This document shows, one piece after another, positions 1 through 13,200 of a stretch of 64,000 nt of DNA (positions are counted from its first letter, which is position 1; every line of letters begins with the position of its first letter). Made by a program: the position numbers and the translations under genes. The notes under the pieces were generated by a model. The model worked only from the letters and a program-made list of their open reading frames with translations, did no database searches and had not been told where the DNA came from. The stretch is from a virus: positions 96,380 through 160,379 of IMG/VR virus record IMGVR_UViG_3300027861_000012; one strand, written 5' to 3'.

Positions 1-3000
1 CCAACTCCAACCTCGTATGTCATACTAAGCGTGTTGGAAGCAGATCGGACCCAAATTCCAAGTTGGGCAGCGGTGTCTGAAACTGACAGGTTATGGGTCA
101 CTGCTTCAACATTGACCAACACACGACTTGCAGAATCGCTTGGTGCGAGTGTGTCTGTGATAGATTTGCCAAGCACCATACCAAGATCAAGATCGTCTCC
201 GATCACAATCGTAGAACTCAATGTGGCGGTAACAATTTTGCCGCCATCACTGATATCAGTGACGATCAAAGTGGATGTGCCGGAATGCTGCACGATAGCT
301 ACTCTGTCTATGGCGTCATCCAGATCGATGGAACTCAGCAGTGATTTACCAAGGGTTGCCACTCTGCCTAATGAATCCGACAAATCAATCGTGCTGCTAA
401 GAGCCCGATCCCAGACTACCAACACGGTATCAGAATGTGTCAGGGCAAGTGTGCTCGTACTGAACCGTAAGGCCACATGAACGCGACTGGCCACGTTACT
501 AAGCGACAGTGTATCGGTTACATCCTTCTGTAGGGTGAAGGCTAGAGCAGCCTGACTGACTGCATCGATGATACTGGAAGCTGTTCGTGGCCATACCGTG
601 TCCTGTGTAGCTGATACTGATGGGACCAGTACCGAGGTTGCAGACTTACTGGCGACAATGTTTCTGTCACCAATACTGGTTAGGTCCAGTGTATGGCTGC
701 TAGCCTTTTGTACGGTGGCGATTCTGTCTGGTGTACCAGTCAAGACCAGTGTGTTAGACAGGTCTTTGGTCAGAACAAAGCCTGCCGACATATCGTCACT
801 GAGTAAAAGAGCACCACTTGCACTACGAGGCCACACAGTATCTTGACCAGCGGTGTCAGAGAGAGCCAAAGTAGCACTGACATCCTTCTGGAGTGTGGCA
901 ATACGGCTCGCAGCATCAGAGATGCTCAGTGTATGTGTTATGGAGTATGTGAACTCGGTCTCTTCGTAACCCGTACTGGTGAGGGTTATCGTTGAGGTCA
1001 AGCTTAGATTCAAAACGATCAACCGATCTGGGTCATCGTCTAGTACCAGTGTGTCAGAAGCAGCCAGATTCAAAACACTCGTCTCGCTGGCTGTGCCGGT
1101 GAGGCTAATTGTCGAAGAGGCGGTGTGACTGACTGTGGCAATACGGTCTGCTGAGTCATCAAGACTCATTGTATCCGTTGCGGGTCGCAGGTATATTGGT
1201 GTCTGAGCCGCTGTGCTCGTGAGGTCGATATCATCAGCACTAGATAGTGACCAAATTACTGTGAGGACGCTCAAGTCTGATAGGTCGAGTGTTGAAGATG
1301 CTGACGGTGATACGAGAGCCGTTCGTGCCAGTGTGTCATCCAAGTCGAGTGTTGAACTGGCGTCGCGCGGCCAGACAGTATCTTGTGTAGCAGTTCCAGA
1401 GATGTCCAAGGTTGAGCTACTGGCTAGCGGCCATGCCCAATTCACTTCCAGCAGGTCGGATATACTGAGTGTACTTGTGATGCTTTTGCCCAAGACGGCA
1501 AGTCGGTCAGCTTCGCTGTCGAGTACCAGTGTGTCTTGAAGTGATTTATTGAGGACCCAACCAGCATCCAGTACATGGCTCAAGCTAAGTGCATTCACAG
1601 CACTACGTACCCAGGTGGTGTCAAAGATTGCAGCTTGTGTTAGTGTAATGGTGTCGCTGAGGTCATAGGTGACGATGATGTTTCGGTCACCCGTGCTTGT
1701 CAAATCAATCTCTGTGGTGACTGGCCGAGCAAAGACAGCCAACTGGCTGGCGGTACTTGTCAAAACAACCGTGTCGGAGGCAGTTCGTGCTACTGTCTGC
1801 ACGAAGGATGCAACATCGCTGGCGCTGATGGTATCAGAGGTTGTGCGATTGAATACACCAGCATACGCGGATACAGACACCCAATCAATTGTACTGCTGC
1901 TGGCTCGTTGCAGGCTGTAACCCACATTCAAGTCATCGTCTAACGGAATGGCATGTGTTGGTGTTCGCAACCAGATGGTGGTCTCAACACAATTATCGGA
2001 GATAACCAGTGTGCCAGAACTGTCTGCCGACACAGCTTTCAGCAGATCAAGAGTATCCGATATGTCAATGGTGTTGGTTGCAGTCCGGCTTCCGATTCTA
2101 ATACGGGTCGCAATGTCACTACATACAATGGTTGATGACCCACTTAACTGGAGAATCCAAGTTGGGTCCAAATCATGGCTCAGATCAAGACTGTCGGAAT
2201 CGGATGTGCTGCGTACATGAGTTGTATCCCCGACACTCACAAACGTGATGGTACTGGACGGCCCGAGCGTTAGTATCCAATTCAAACCAACCACGTCTGA
2301 GACTGTGATAGTAGATGTTAGTGTGCGGGGGAATATCCCGGTGTAGTCCAGTGTGTCACTGACTGATATACCAGATGGGGCATTCAGAGTAATGATAAAT
2401 CCTGCTTCAGCCGTTGAAGTCCAGTCCAAAGAGGACGTACCAATCCCCTGGATGTAGGTCTCACCGGTAGCAGCATGTCGGAGCCGTAACGGAGACTGCA
2501 TACCTCGTGGGATGAAGTTTCTGAATGGGAAATAATCGATACCATGATACTCTTTGCCAAAGACACCGTGATGAATGGTGGTAGTGATCCCTGTAGAAAC
2601 AACCGTCTTCTTTACGTCACGTCCCGAGGTCCAATACAACGTATCGTTGTCCTCGTTGTAACACAGGTCATCGGGCAAATTGGCATCGGTGAGCACTGTG
2701 TCTCCTGAGCCATCAATGTTGGCAACATAGATGTCCCCACCTGAGATACCACGCCCAAAGAAGATGCGCTCATTCTGGCGGTCAATGCAAATTGCTTGTG
2801 GTAGGTTCCAACCTGTAATGAGATCAGTAACGTTACTGCCGTCATAGTCACAACGCTTCACGATGTGGGCACTATAGTCACAGAAGTACAACTGATTGTT
2901 GTAGGCGGCCAAACCGTAGGGTCGCACCACGTCATCAACAGTGGCTTCCAGAATCAAAGTGATGTTGGACCCATCCAAGTCCATTCGGTAGACTTTGTTG

Positions 3001-4274
3001 TTAGTGTCCGATTCATCTACAAAGTAGATGTAGTTCTCGTATGAATCAACACACAAGCTCAACAGCGATGAGTAGGCAGGGTCATCAAGGATAACTGTTT
3101 CCCCGGTACCATCCAAATTCCCTCTATGGATGGTGTTGTCTGTGATATCGACCCAATAAATCTCATACCGATTAACATGGATGTCGGCATCGGTTGGCTT
3201 GTTACCCGTATCAAACATCGCACGTCGATTGTTTCCGTCAAAGTCCATCCTAATACATTCGTCTTCAGACCACTCCATGACAAACAACCGCTCAGAAGCA
3301 TGGGGGTCAATCCACACCGATGTATCCTGAGTGAAGTCCAGATCATCTGATGGGTGGCGTGTATACACATCGTATCCGCCAGAATTCGTATGCTCGAATG
3401 CAAGGGTGTCATCTACATCAATGGTGTGGACCACCGTGCGTTCCCAGGCACGTTGTAATAGTTGATCCATATCGAGTGTGGAGACCACCGTCTGTTGGTA
3501 CACCAGCGTAGAGGGTTTGTACAGAATGGCCTTCCAACTCTTAGCCAAGCTGTCCTGATCTGAGTCACGGAGTTTTTCGTATCCGGTGCCATAGATAGAG
3601 ACCCGGTAGATATCTCCGTCTGCCTGATCGTAAGTAAAGTACAGATAGTCATCACCAGGATCGTATTCGAGCCGAATGACATTGACACCCGTGGTATCAA
3701 TATCGTACACTAAGGCATTGTTGCCGCCGTCCATGTCACAGACACGAAGCTGGTCACCATTCGAGTAGTAGATTTTGTCATTATCAATATCCACTGAGAC
3801 CGATGGTCCGTCTGTGGTGCCCGTGATACCGGTGACGATATTCGCCAGGTTGGTACCATCCAGGTCACATGTCCGGATGCTATTATTAGTCGAATCGCAG
3901 AGCACCAATTTACCCAACGCTGGGTGGATGCCCATTTCACTGATCCAGGCCAATCCTGAAGTCAAGACATCAGTTGCACCGGTGCCATCTAAGGCAGCCT
4001 TGCGAATCTTAGCCGGACTGTATTCGTACCAATAGACTTCATCCGCACCAGGATTCACTGTGATACCAACAGGACCAGCCGTACTTGTATCCAACCAGAC
4101 TTCGCTGTTGCCACCATCAAGATCACATCGCTTGATCTCTTGATTGGCATAATGTGTCCAGTAAATCTTGTCATTGGTGAGGTCTATCGCGGCATCCTGG
4201 CAGCCGTCTACACCACTGCTGAGAATCACAGCAGCATAGGCACTATCAGGTTTGAGGCGTAGAATCTTACCCAT
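1..4274 (-). CDS. Second giant repeat protein with beta-propellers (C-terminus outside window)
   Basis: An open frame starts at an ATG at 4274 and runs off the left edge without a stop (more than 1420 residues). I translated the beginning, the far end and several internal points by hand. The ATG follows an AAGGA ribosome site that lies in the last codons of the upstream giant gene. The first ~250 residues hold repeated blade motifs such as NDKIYWTHYA and IKRCDLDGG, typical of YWTD/NHL-type beta-propellers. A few 20-residue repeats follow, then a second propeller (about 3300-2570), then continuous 20-residue repeats like those of the neighbour (for example QDTVWPRSAS, RSASNTLSM). It is a paralogue of the 4277-19549 product. 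Probable role: tail-tip fibre or other virion surface fibre; this is inferred from position and repeat nature only. Confidence 0.85.
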   Translation of the reverse strand, partial: MGKILRLKPDSAYAAVILSSGVDGCQDAAIDLTNDKIYWTHYANQEIKRCDLDGGNSEVWLDTSTAGPVGITVNPGADEVYWYEYSPAKIRKAALDGTGATDVLTSGLAWISEMGIHPALGKLVLCDSTNNSIRTCDLDGTNLANIVTGITGTTDGPSVSVDIDNDKIYYSNGDQLRVCDMDGGNNALVYDIDTTGVNVIRLEYDPGDDYLYFTYDQADGDIYRVSIYGTGYEKLRDSDQDSLAKSWKAILYKPSTLVYQQTVVSTLDMDQLLQRAWERTVVHTIDVDDTLAFEHTNSGGYDVYTRHPSDDLDFTQDTSVWIDPHASERLFVMEWSEDECIRMDFDGNNRRAMFDTGNKPTDADIHVNRYEIYWVDITDNTIHRGNLDGTGETVILDDPAYSSLLSLCVDSYENYIYFVDESDTNNKVYRMDLDGSNITLILEATVDDVVRPYGLAAYNNQLYFCDYSAHIVKRCDYDGSNVTDLITGWNLPQAICIDRQNERIFFGRGISGGDIYVANIDGSGDTVLTDANLPDDLCYNEDNDTLYWTSGRDVKKTVVSTGITTTIHHGVFGKEYHGIDYFPFRNFIPRGMQSPLRLRHAATGETYIQGIGTSSLDWTSTAEAGFIITLNAPSGISVSDTLDYTGIFPRTLTSTITVSDVVGLNWILTLGPSSTITFVSVGDTTHVRSTSDSDSLDLSHDLDPTWILQLSGSSTIVCSDIATRIRIGSRTATNTIDISDTLDLLKAVSADSSGTLVISDNCVETTIWLRTPTHAIPLDDDLNVGYSLQRASSSTIDWVSVSAYAGVFNRTTSDTISASDVASFVQTVARTASDTVVLTSTASQLAVFARPVTTEIDLTSTGDRNIIVTYDLSDTITLTQAAIFDTTWVRSAVNALSLSHVLDAGWVLNKSLQDTLVLDSEADRLAVLGKSITSTLSISDLLEVNWAWPLASSSTLDISGTATQDTVWPRDASSTLDLDDTLARTALVSPSASSTLDLSDLSVLTVIWSLSSADDIDLTSTAAQTPIYLRPATDTMSLDDSADRIATVSHTASSTISLTGTASETSVLNLAASDTLVLDDDPDRLIVLNLSLTSTITLTSTGYEETEFTYSITHTLSISDAASRIATLQKDVSATLALSDTAGQDTVWPRSASGALLLSDDMSAGFVLTKDLSNTLVLTGTPDRIATVQKASSHTLDLTSIGDRNIVASKSATSVLVPSVSATQDTVWPRTASSIIDAVSQAALAFTLQKDVTDTLSLSNVASRVHVALRFSTSTLALTHSDTVLVVWDRALSSTIDLSDSLGRVATLGKSLLSSIDLDDAIDRVAIVQHSGTSTLIVTDISDGGKIVTATLSSTIVIGDDLDLGMVLGKSITDTLAPSDSASRVLVNVEAVTHNLSVSDTAAQLGIWVRSASNTLSMTYEVGV

Positions 4275-4276
4275 GA

Positions 4277-7200
4277 TTATTCCTTATCAATTACGTAGAG
4301 GCTACCGGACTCAGGCGGCTCAATGACAGCCGAGGCCGATGACGCTGGCACCAAAGTATCTTCTGCATCACCATCATATGTCCTTGGCCAGACACGGTGG
4401 GCCCAAGTCAGGTCATCCGAAGCTGACCGAGCAAAGGTCATTGAGCGGGTTGCAGTTTGTGTCAAGTCTCCGGTATTGTCTGCCGACTCGACTGAGGCCA
4501 GGTTGAATGTACTCTCCTGGGTTAGATCAACCACATTTTCGGTGACTCGTGGGTGTGTTGTGAAGTCGTCACCAGCATAAACGATACTGACGGCCATGTT
4601 GTCATCAAGCGTGAATGAAACCTCTGTGTCTTCAACGATAGAATCCCATGCACGACTCTGCCATGTGAGTGTATCATCAGAATCTCGGTTGTACACGCTA
4701 CTGGCCAGCGACAGGGCTTGACCAAGGGCGGCTGTCGATTCCAGGGCTTGAAGGGCCACAGTCGTTTCACCTGGGAGACTCGACAATGTGATGGTGTTGT
4801 CCCCAGTTCGATTCCTTGTGATGTTGAAGCTAGCCGCACTGGAGAGAGTCAGATCACTGGTACCACTGCGTTGGAGCGAATAACCAAGATTCAAATCGTC
4901 GGTCAATTCGATAGCGTTTGTCAGGTCACGAGCCCAAACAGTATCTTGTGTTGCCACATCGCTGGCAGCGATTTCGTGATCAACACTTCTTGGTGACACT
5001 ACGGCCTCGTTAGCACTGTCATCCATCACAAGGGTGTTCTCAGCATATCGGTCCCAAACTACATCGAAGACACTTGCATCTGACAGTATCAACGTGTTCG
5101 CAGCATTGCGGATAACTTCAACGACAATTATGTCGTCCAAATCAATGCTAGAACTTGACGCGGGACTGATGAAGTGTTCGTAGCTCAGCACTTCGTCTAG
5201 TGTCAACGTTGATTCGATAGACTTGTTAAGGATGCTGGTAAGATCAAGATCATCGTCTAGCGTCATGGTATGTGCAGCAAACCTACTGAAGATTGGCTGC
5301 TTGTCGCTAATACTGGTGAGCGTGAAAGTCGAAGACGCATCGCGGTCACGGAAAGTAATACTGGTAGCGACATCGCCAACAGTGAGATCAGTATCCAAAT
5401 CTCGCGTTAGTGTGTAACCAAGATTGAGTGCTTGGGCCAGATCAGTGGAATCCTCCCCGAATCTTGGTAACACTAACGTTTCACCACTGCTGTCGGATAG
5501 ATCCAGATCATCAGCAAGTGGTGGCCCCAGAACAAATAAGGTTGCCAACTCATCTGAAATTGTGGCAGCGTGTATGATTACTTCATTGAAATCAGTGGTC
5601 TCATAACCGATTGAATCCAGTTCAACTGTGGTGCTTCCGGCTTGCTGTGAAACGATATTTCGGTCTACAATAGAGACCAGTGTTAGGGTATTGTCGTGGG
5701 CCAAGGTTACAACAACGTTGCGGTCACCAATACTGGACAGATCAATTGCGTTACTGGCATACCGTAGATATACCATATCCGCGACGGCCAGACCAGACGC
5801 TGTCAGTGTATTGCTTAATGACTTACCAAGGGTTGCAATCCGTGTAGTGACATCACTTAGTGTAACAGCATTGGTAGCACTTCGGCCCAAGATGGAAGTT
5901 TCTGCACCTGTATCCGTGAGGTCAAGATCAGACTCACTCCATCGTTGCCTTACTGTAATGGCACCTACGGCTGTGTCCGCCAGGTCAATATCACTGGTAC
6001 TACCCTCAAGGGAGAGGAATGCCTCATCAACAACACTGGAGATGGTCAAGGTTGAAGTATCATCGGTTGTTCGGATTCGGTTTTGGGTGACGCTGTCGGA
6101 AAGATCAATGTTCGCGGTCACTTCTTTCAATGGTACAAAGACAACTGTGGATTCGTCACCCAGAGATAGCGAGACCGCAGTTGATCGTGGCCATACGGTG
6201 TCCTGCCCGGCAATGGCCGACAGGTCCAGAGTATCACTGCTGCTTCTGGGTGCCACATGTCCATAGACAAGTGAGTGTACGAAATCGAGATCACCTAGCA
6301 TCTGACGGGTTCTGGTGTAACCCGTGTATGGTGCAATGGCCAGACCCCATGGTCGTTGGTATTCGGTACCAGCCGACACTTGATTATGTGTATGAGGCGC
6401 AGTAATCTTGACACTGTGCAGCCCGATGTAGGTCCCGGCCGCAGCGTTGTCTTGGTAACAGACTGTATAGATCGAGTCGTTTACAGCGTTGAAGGCAATG
6501 TGCTCGAAGTGTCCGGACGGGATCGAAATCTCAGTAATCACCCATGCACTGGGCCCATCAACGTCGGCATAAAATGCCCGCGCGTAACCCGTGGAAAGTG
6601 ATTTGTACAACCAGAACAACCTACCATTGGTTTCGTCATAGTTCAGGTGAATCCAAGGTCTGGTCCCTGGGAAGTCGGTCAGATTACCAAGACGCACAAT
6701 TTCTGCGTTAGTATCCAAGTTCTTTTCAACGATGCGTCCGGTTGGGGATCTATCTGCGTACCACAATCTCCTGTTCGCACCATCACCTGCAAGATCGCTC
6801 GCATAGCCCGAGCCAAAATTCACGTCAGGATTCACGTTGTCCAAATCCCATATCGACCCATAACCGTTATTGAACAGAATAGCCGGAGCATGAATGGCAT
6901 ACATATTGTTGTTCTGTGAATCAACAAACGATCTACTGGCACGATAGACAGGCGGGTTGGGATACACGTAGAAGTTGGCACCGTTTAGATCGCATCCAAA
7001 CTCGTAGCCAAAGACATATGATCCGAAGTAAATACGATCATCAACAATGCCAAGATCCCAGGTATCGTTGGGATAGGCTTGTGACCCGGCTGGGTACGGA
7101 AGATCATTCAATTCAATTGCTGTTTCTTTACCGGTGAGGTCTGGCCTGAATTTCACAATTCGTGAGTGTAGCGAATCGCCTTCATAACCTTCACCTGTGT

Positions 7201-10200
7201 AGACTCTACCGTCGCCTTCGACATGCTCATCCAAGTCGTACAGAACAACGTCGGACAGAGTCAAACCCTGAGTAACTGTACGCCCGGCCGACCATAATGT
7301 ATTTGCATCACTATCCAGATCAAGGTCATTTTCACCCAACCGCAGTGGAATAGCTACGAGGTCTAGCTGGTCATCAAGCGGGATAGCTTGTTCCACTGGC
7401 TCGTATGAACCAAGGTAACCGAGAATTGTATCGTCGATATCAAGACCACTGGCGAGTGTTCGACCAAGTATGGCAATTCGATCCATCTCGTCAGTGACCG
7501 GGATGGTATGCTCAACAGTACGCGCCCATACAACATCGACACTGGCTGAATGCTCAGGTGTGAAGGAGTCGGCTGCCGACAGATGTATGATCCAGTCTTG
7601 TGGCCCGAGGGCAATACCTGTGTAGGAAGCGTCGTTGTCAATACGAATTATCTCTTGCGTCGGGAAGCTAGCATAGGCTTTGATACGCCGTACCTGGTGT
7701 GAATCCCCTTGGTGAGTATAGTAGATGTACTCATCCTCAAAGTTGTAGACCATATCCACAGCGTAGGTTGCAATGAAGGCGACCTGTGCCACATTGGAAC
7801 CATCTAAATCAGCCGACTTGATGTCCTGGTGCATCATGTCAGACCAGAACATTTTCTCGTTCACGGGGTCAATAGTAATGGCAGTGGGACCCGTGGGGTC
7901 TGTGTTTGTTTGCACCAGATTGGTCAAGTTTGACCCGGTTAATTCACATCGCTTGATGTAACCAGCACCGTTGTCAACAATGTACAGGTAACCGTTGGAA
8001 ACTTCCAAACCACGGACACGAGTTAATGACGTACCCGGAACAATTTTCTGGGGGTTGGAGCCATCGTAATTCATTCGCCAAATAGCTCGAATAGTTGAGT
8101 TGGTGCTATGCACGTAGGCAAAGACATGATCTGTGGCATCATTAACCGCCACGTTCATTACATTTGCATAGCCTGATGCCAGCATTTCCACATCGGTGCC
8201 GTCCAGGTTGGCACTCTTCAATGCCCCAGCACCACTGTATGTTTCGGCCCAGAAAATGCGTTCATCGTCTAAGGAGATTACTGCATCACCTGGGGTAAAC
8301 GGTACACCAGATTCAAACAAGTCCTTGAGGTGGCTGCCATCCAATGTGATGACACGGCAACGGTTGTCCTGGTTGTCCATGAGATGTAGGGCAAATGTAT
8401 TCGCGTTGGCATGGCCATGGACCAGCGTATGATCGAGAACCAGTGTACTCGTTGCTTCTGGCGTAAAGGTCTTCTGTGCAAAGTCACTCAATGCCACCAG
8501 AGTATCAGTTTCGCTTCGGCTAAAGATTGTCGTTTCCTGGGCCTCATGGTCCAGATCAAGGGTTGAGATAGCACTGCGGGGCCACACCACATAGCGTACT
8601 GCGGATTGGGTACTGGTAATTGAATCGGTAATTGATTGATTCGTGATAGCAGTACGATCCAAATCTTGCACGAGGACCAGAGTATCTCCATGTTCAACCT
8701 CGAAGGTGCGAGAAGTCCTGTACGATAGAGTCAGTGTGTCCTCAGCAGCCCGTAGTGCTACATGGATGGTACTCGCAGCATGGTCCAAATCAATGGAATC
8801 GGCAGTAGTCCGAATTGCCCAGAAAGTATCCTGAGCCGCTGTGGCCTCCAACACAAGTGTATCATCAAGGTCTTTGTTCAGTATCTGTTCCAGATCTAAT
8901 TCATCCGACAGCGTTAGTGGTGTTGGTGCATGGTATGAATACACCGCACTCAGGCTATGGTCCAGTGCCATGTTGTTCCAAGCCGCTCGTGGCCTGACAT
9001 GATAAAAGCTTGTGGTGTCATTCAGATCCACTGAATCGAAGTAGATGTAGGTACCTTCATCATAGGCTGATGTGTTACGCATCGTACTCAGGGACATGGT
9101 ATTCGTGTCAAGGGCATATACAGCATACTTACTAGCCAGATAGAGAATGTCACTTTCATGATCATAAACCATCTTCTCAACACCCTCATAACCGCCCTGA
9201 CCGGTCATGGTACCAACAAGTTGTAGGTTGTATGGGGCCGTCTTATTAACACGCCAGATGCGAGCATCCTGTGACGCACCGAAGTAGACGTAGTCATTGT
9301 TGTGGTCGAAAGCAATTGCATCATAGGTCTTGTTGATAGGCATGGCTACCACATGTGACCAATTGGTATACCCATTTCCGACCAACAAGTTATGGAAGGT
9401 ATGGGAACCAGTATCGCTACCAAAGGTCCAGAACAGACCTGTATTTGGATCACGTCGCAGACAGCTACCATACATGAAGACACCACCGGCTCCCAACATT
9501 TGGATGTGGTCGCCACCGTCTGACATACGCACGGTGTACATCGCCGAACAACCACCCTCTGGACAATGGCCACCATCAACTGTGAAGACCAGTCGTCCCA
9601 AACTGGGGATGATATCAAAGGTACTGTAACCACCAGCATGGTATGCCCACCACTCGCTCCAGGTACCATCGTTCAAATCAACAATCCCTACAGGGTCATT
9701 GCCATCCATGTCCCAACTGTTGATAACCTTGGGACCATCACTGGCACCATAACCATAGACACGATTCCCAACAGTATCGATCCGCAAATCCGAGTGCTTG
9801 GAGGTACCAAAGATGTGTTTGGTTTGGCCATACTCATTCATTCCCAGGATGCCATTAGCACCGCTGGAGACACCTAGCCACAACGGGCCGATAGTAACCT
9901 GGATGTCGTAGTAACTATAGCCGGAGAGGTGCAGCGTGTTGCTGGCAGCCAGATCAACCGGGAAATATACTGGAGCGTCAAGCTCAAGGGTATCGGTGGC
10001 ATCATAGGTGTAGGTGGACCCAGCCCGACTGGCGTCTTCTGTGAAGCCGATATCACTGGTGGCAAACAAGACACGGTTGATATCGAAGACAGCATCACTG
10101 GAAAGGTTGATGGTACTTGAAGCCGGTGTAGTCAGCAAGTAACCAAGATTGATATTCTGGGTCAAGTTCAGGTTGTCTTCAGCCGATTCAATATGGACCT

Positions 10201-13200
10201 TCTTGAGATCATGCTCAACGATGAGAAGGTTCGAGAGGGCTCTAACATAGACTGTCTCGCGGTTCGCATAATAGCCCCACATGATTGTCGAGTCAACAAA
10301 TTCGAGCGACAAGAAGTCTTCATGAGCATCAGCACTGAGGGTCAGGTTGGAGATGGCATCATGAGAGACCAAGGCGATGCGGTTTACATCGTCACTCAGA
10401 GACAATGTCCCAGTACCCAGTCGGTAGCTGTCGGTTTCTTCAATCGCAGTGTGCGAGAGGTCCATATCGGAGGTTGCTGAGACTTCTGTGACCAAGTAGA
10501 CGATTTGATCCAGGAACGTGAGGTTGGCTTCGATGTCGGCGGTGACAACGAAGCTGTAATCTTCAAGACTCTCAAGGACCAGGGTTGAAGTTTCTGCCCG
10601 TTCAAGAATAGCAACACGGTCAGCAACCTGTGATAGGTTGAGGGTGTGTTCAACGTCTTCAAGGAATGTTGGAATCGGAGCTTCATCAATTGCAAAGCCG
10701 TAAACGGTAGTTCGGTTGGTCGGCCGTGTAGCGTCTGGCCAGGTATGGACCACAGTACGATTGTATCCGTTCCAGTCAATTTTTTCAACATACCGACTCG
10801 AAGTGTCGCTGGATATAGAGTAGATGCAGTCATCATTGGGGTTGTAGGCAAAGTCTTTGATTTGATGTGGGTTCGGGTAGACAACCTCGATCTTAGTTTC
10901 TTCGGTATCGTCCTTATGAGCCTGATAGAAGGTACTGACGCCAGCTTGGTTGACCCACAATAGGCTCTCATGTGCTGGAACAAACTCCATATAGTATGGG
11001 TCCCCAGGTATCTCCATCCATAACGTCAGCCCTGAACCGTCTGTATTCATGCGCCAGATTTCTCCAGGCACGCCAGGATTGACAAACGTCGTTGCCCCGA
11101 TATACAGTTGCTGGTCTGCCGGGTCAATGGCGATTGAGTGCAGATTGTATGTACCCAACCCACCTGTGGAGGCGATTAGTGATTCATCGGTACCATCAAG
11201 ATTATTTTGGTACACGGCACCGAAGCCACCATTCTGGTGTGTATAATAAATCTTGTTATTGGCAGGGTCAACAGTAACATCAAGTATACCGCCAGGCCAC
11301 CCAGGTTCCAAATATGGAATCCAGGAACGAATTTCTGTGACGTTGCTGCCATCAAGATCGGCCCGCATGATTTTGTTCCGCAGATTGTCGGTCCAATACA
11401 TCTTATGATTGATGCCATCAATCACCATGTGCCAGCCACCACCTGAATTAAGGTCTGGATAAGGCGCGCCAATTTGGGTTGTGGCTACCACATAAGGGTC
11501 GGTTCCGTCTGCCTTCATCGAGAGGATTTCGTCATACAATTGATCTATCATATAGAGGCGGCCGTTTGGATCAAGGATACGTGTGACCGCCGCTGCATCA
11601 GACAATGGGAGGTAGTCGATAGGTGATTCTATTGTGGACAGGAATGCATCATCGTCCCATGTAACGGTATGACTGAGGGTATGACCCAGAACGGCAGTAC
11701 GATCACCGGTATCCGATGGCGTCAAGTCCTGGGTAATGCTCCGCTCGATGATACGCAATCCGGTGGCAGCATCTGTGAGATCAATGTCATCGGTTCCATA
11801 GTGGAACTTGACAGTGTTGTCGGCTGTGGCTTCATGGTCCAAGTCGGTGAGTTCACTGGCTGTGGTACCACCGGTAATCGGTAGTGCTTCAGCAAGCTGA
11901 CCTGGGAAGAGGTAATTGATCGCATTGCCAAATCGAACGGGCAGAACGTCAGCAGCATGATCAAGATCGATGGTATGGCTGAGAGCCCGTAAGGCCCAGA
12001 ATGTATCTTGTGTAGCTGTGTCATCCAGATCCATGGAGTGCGACATGGTCTTGTAGACGATGATAGTACGATCAGGGGTGCTAATCAGATCAAGATCATC
12101 GGTACTAGCACGATTCAAAACGCTAACCTCTGTGACCTCGTCAGAGAGGGTCAGTGTGTCAGTTATGTCTTTACCGAGTAGGAAAATGGTTTCCAGGGTG
12201 GCATCAAGATCAAGCGAGTCAGTAGCGGCTCGCGGTCGGATCATATTACCCACGAATATCTGGCTTAAATCCAGACTATGCGGCATCTCACGATCCAAGA
12301 CGTAATTGACATCCAATTGATCGTCGATTGCAACCGAGTCTCCGGCAGACCGTGGGAATACAGAATCCTGCTCGGCTGTATCATCCACAGGGATGTCGTC
12401 GGTCAACAGTTTACCCAACGAGACAATTCTGGCTAAATGGTGCCAGGTATCGAGTGGTGATTCGAGGCTCCGGGGTCGAACAGCATTCTGGGAGGCGGTT
12501 TGGTTAGGTTCCCAGATGGTGGTAGCATATCGATCCCAGACGCCAAGGAAAGTAACTGCGCTAGTGAGGTCGGTGGTGTCAGTTGGGTCACGTTGGAAGA
12601 CCATTAGTTCTTCCGCTGTGTCGCTAATAGGCACCAATGAATCGGTCAGTGATTTACCAAGAATTGCAACCCGGTCCATGGAGTCGCTCAAATCCAAAGA
12701 GTGGACGAGATGACGCAGAGATTCGGTTTCTTCCAGTACAGTATGACTCAGGTTGATTGTTTGTGTGAAGGATTTACCAAGGGTAGCAACTCGGCTGGCT
12801 ACATCCGAGAGGGTTGCTGTATTATCCGCACTTCGTGGGCGAAGGAAATTGGTATCTACTGTGCCAGAAACATCCAGAGTGTTTCCAAGGCTGTGGTCAA
12901 AGATTGCCAAGTATGAGGCTGAAGAAGATGGGTCCAATGTACCAGTTGCTGATCGGCTAACAACAAATACACGGGTTGCCGTGTCGTCCAAGTCCATTGT
13001 ATTTGTGGCTGTTCGCAGGTAGGCCCAAATATCATCCAACACCTGACTGACTATCAAAACGCTAGTCAGGTCTTTGGTAACCACAATGATTCGACCTACA
13101 ACCTGTGACAAATCAGGGGTAGATGTTGCACTTCTGGGTCGCACCATTGGGTAGACCAAGGTATGATCCAAATCAAGAGTATCATCACTGCTACGCTGGA

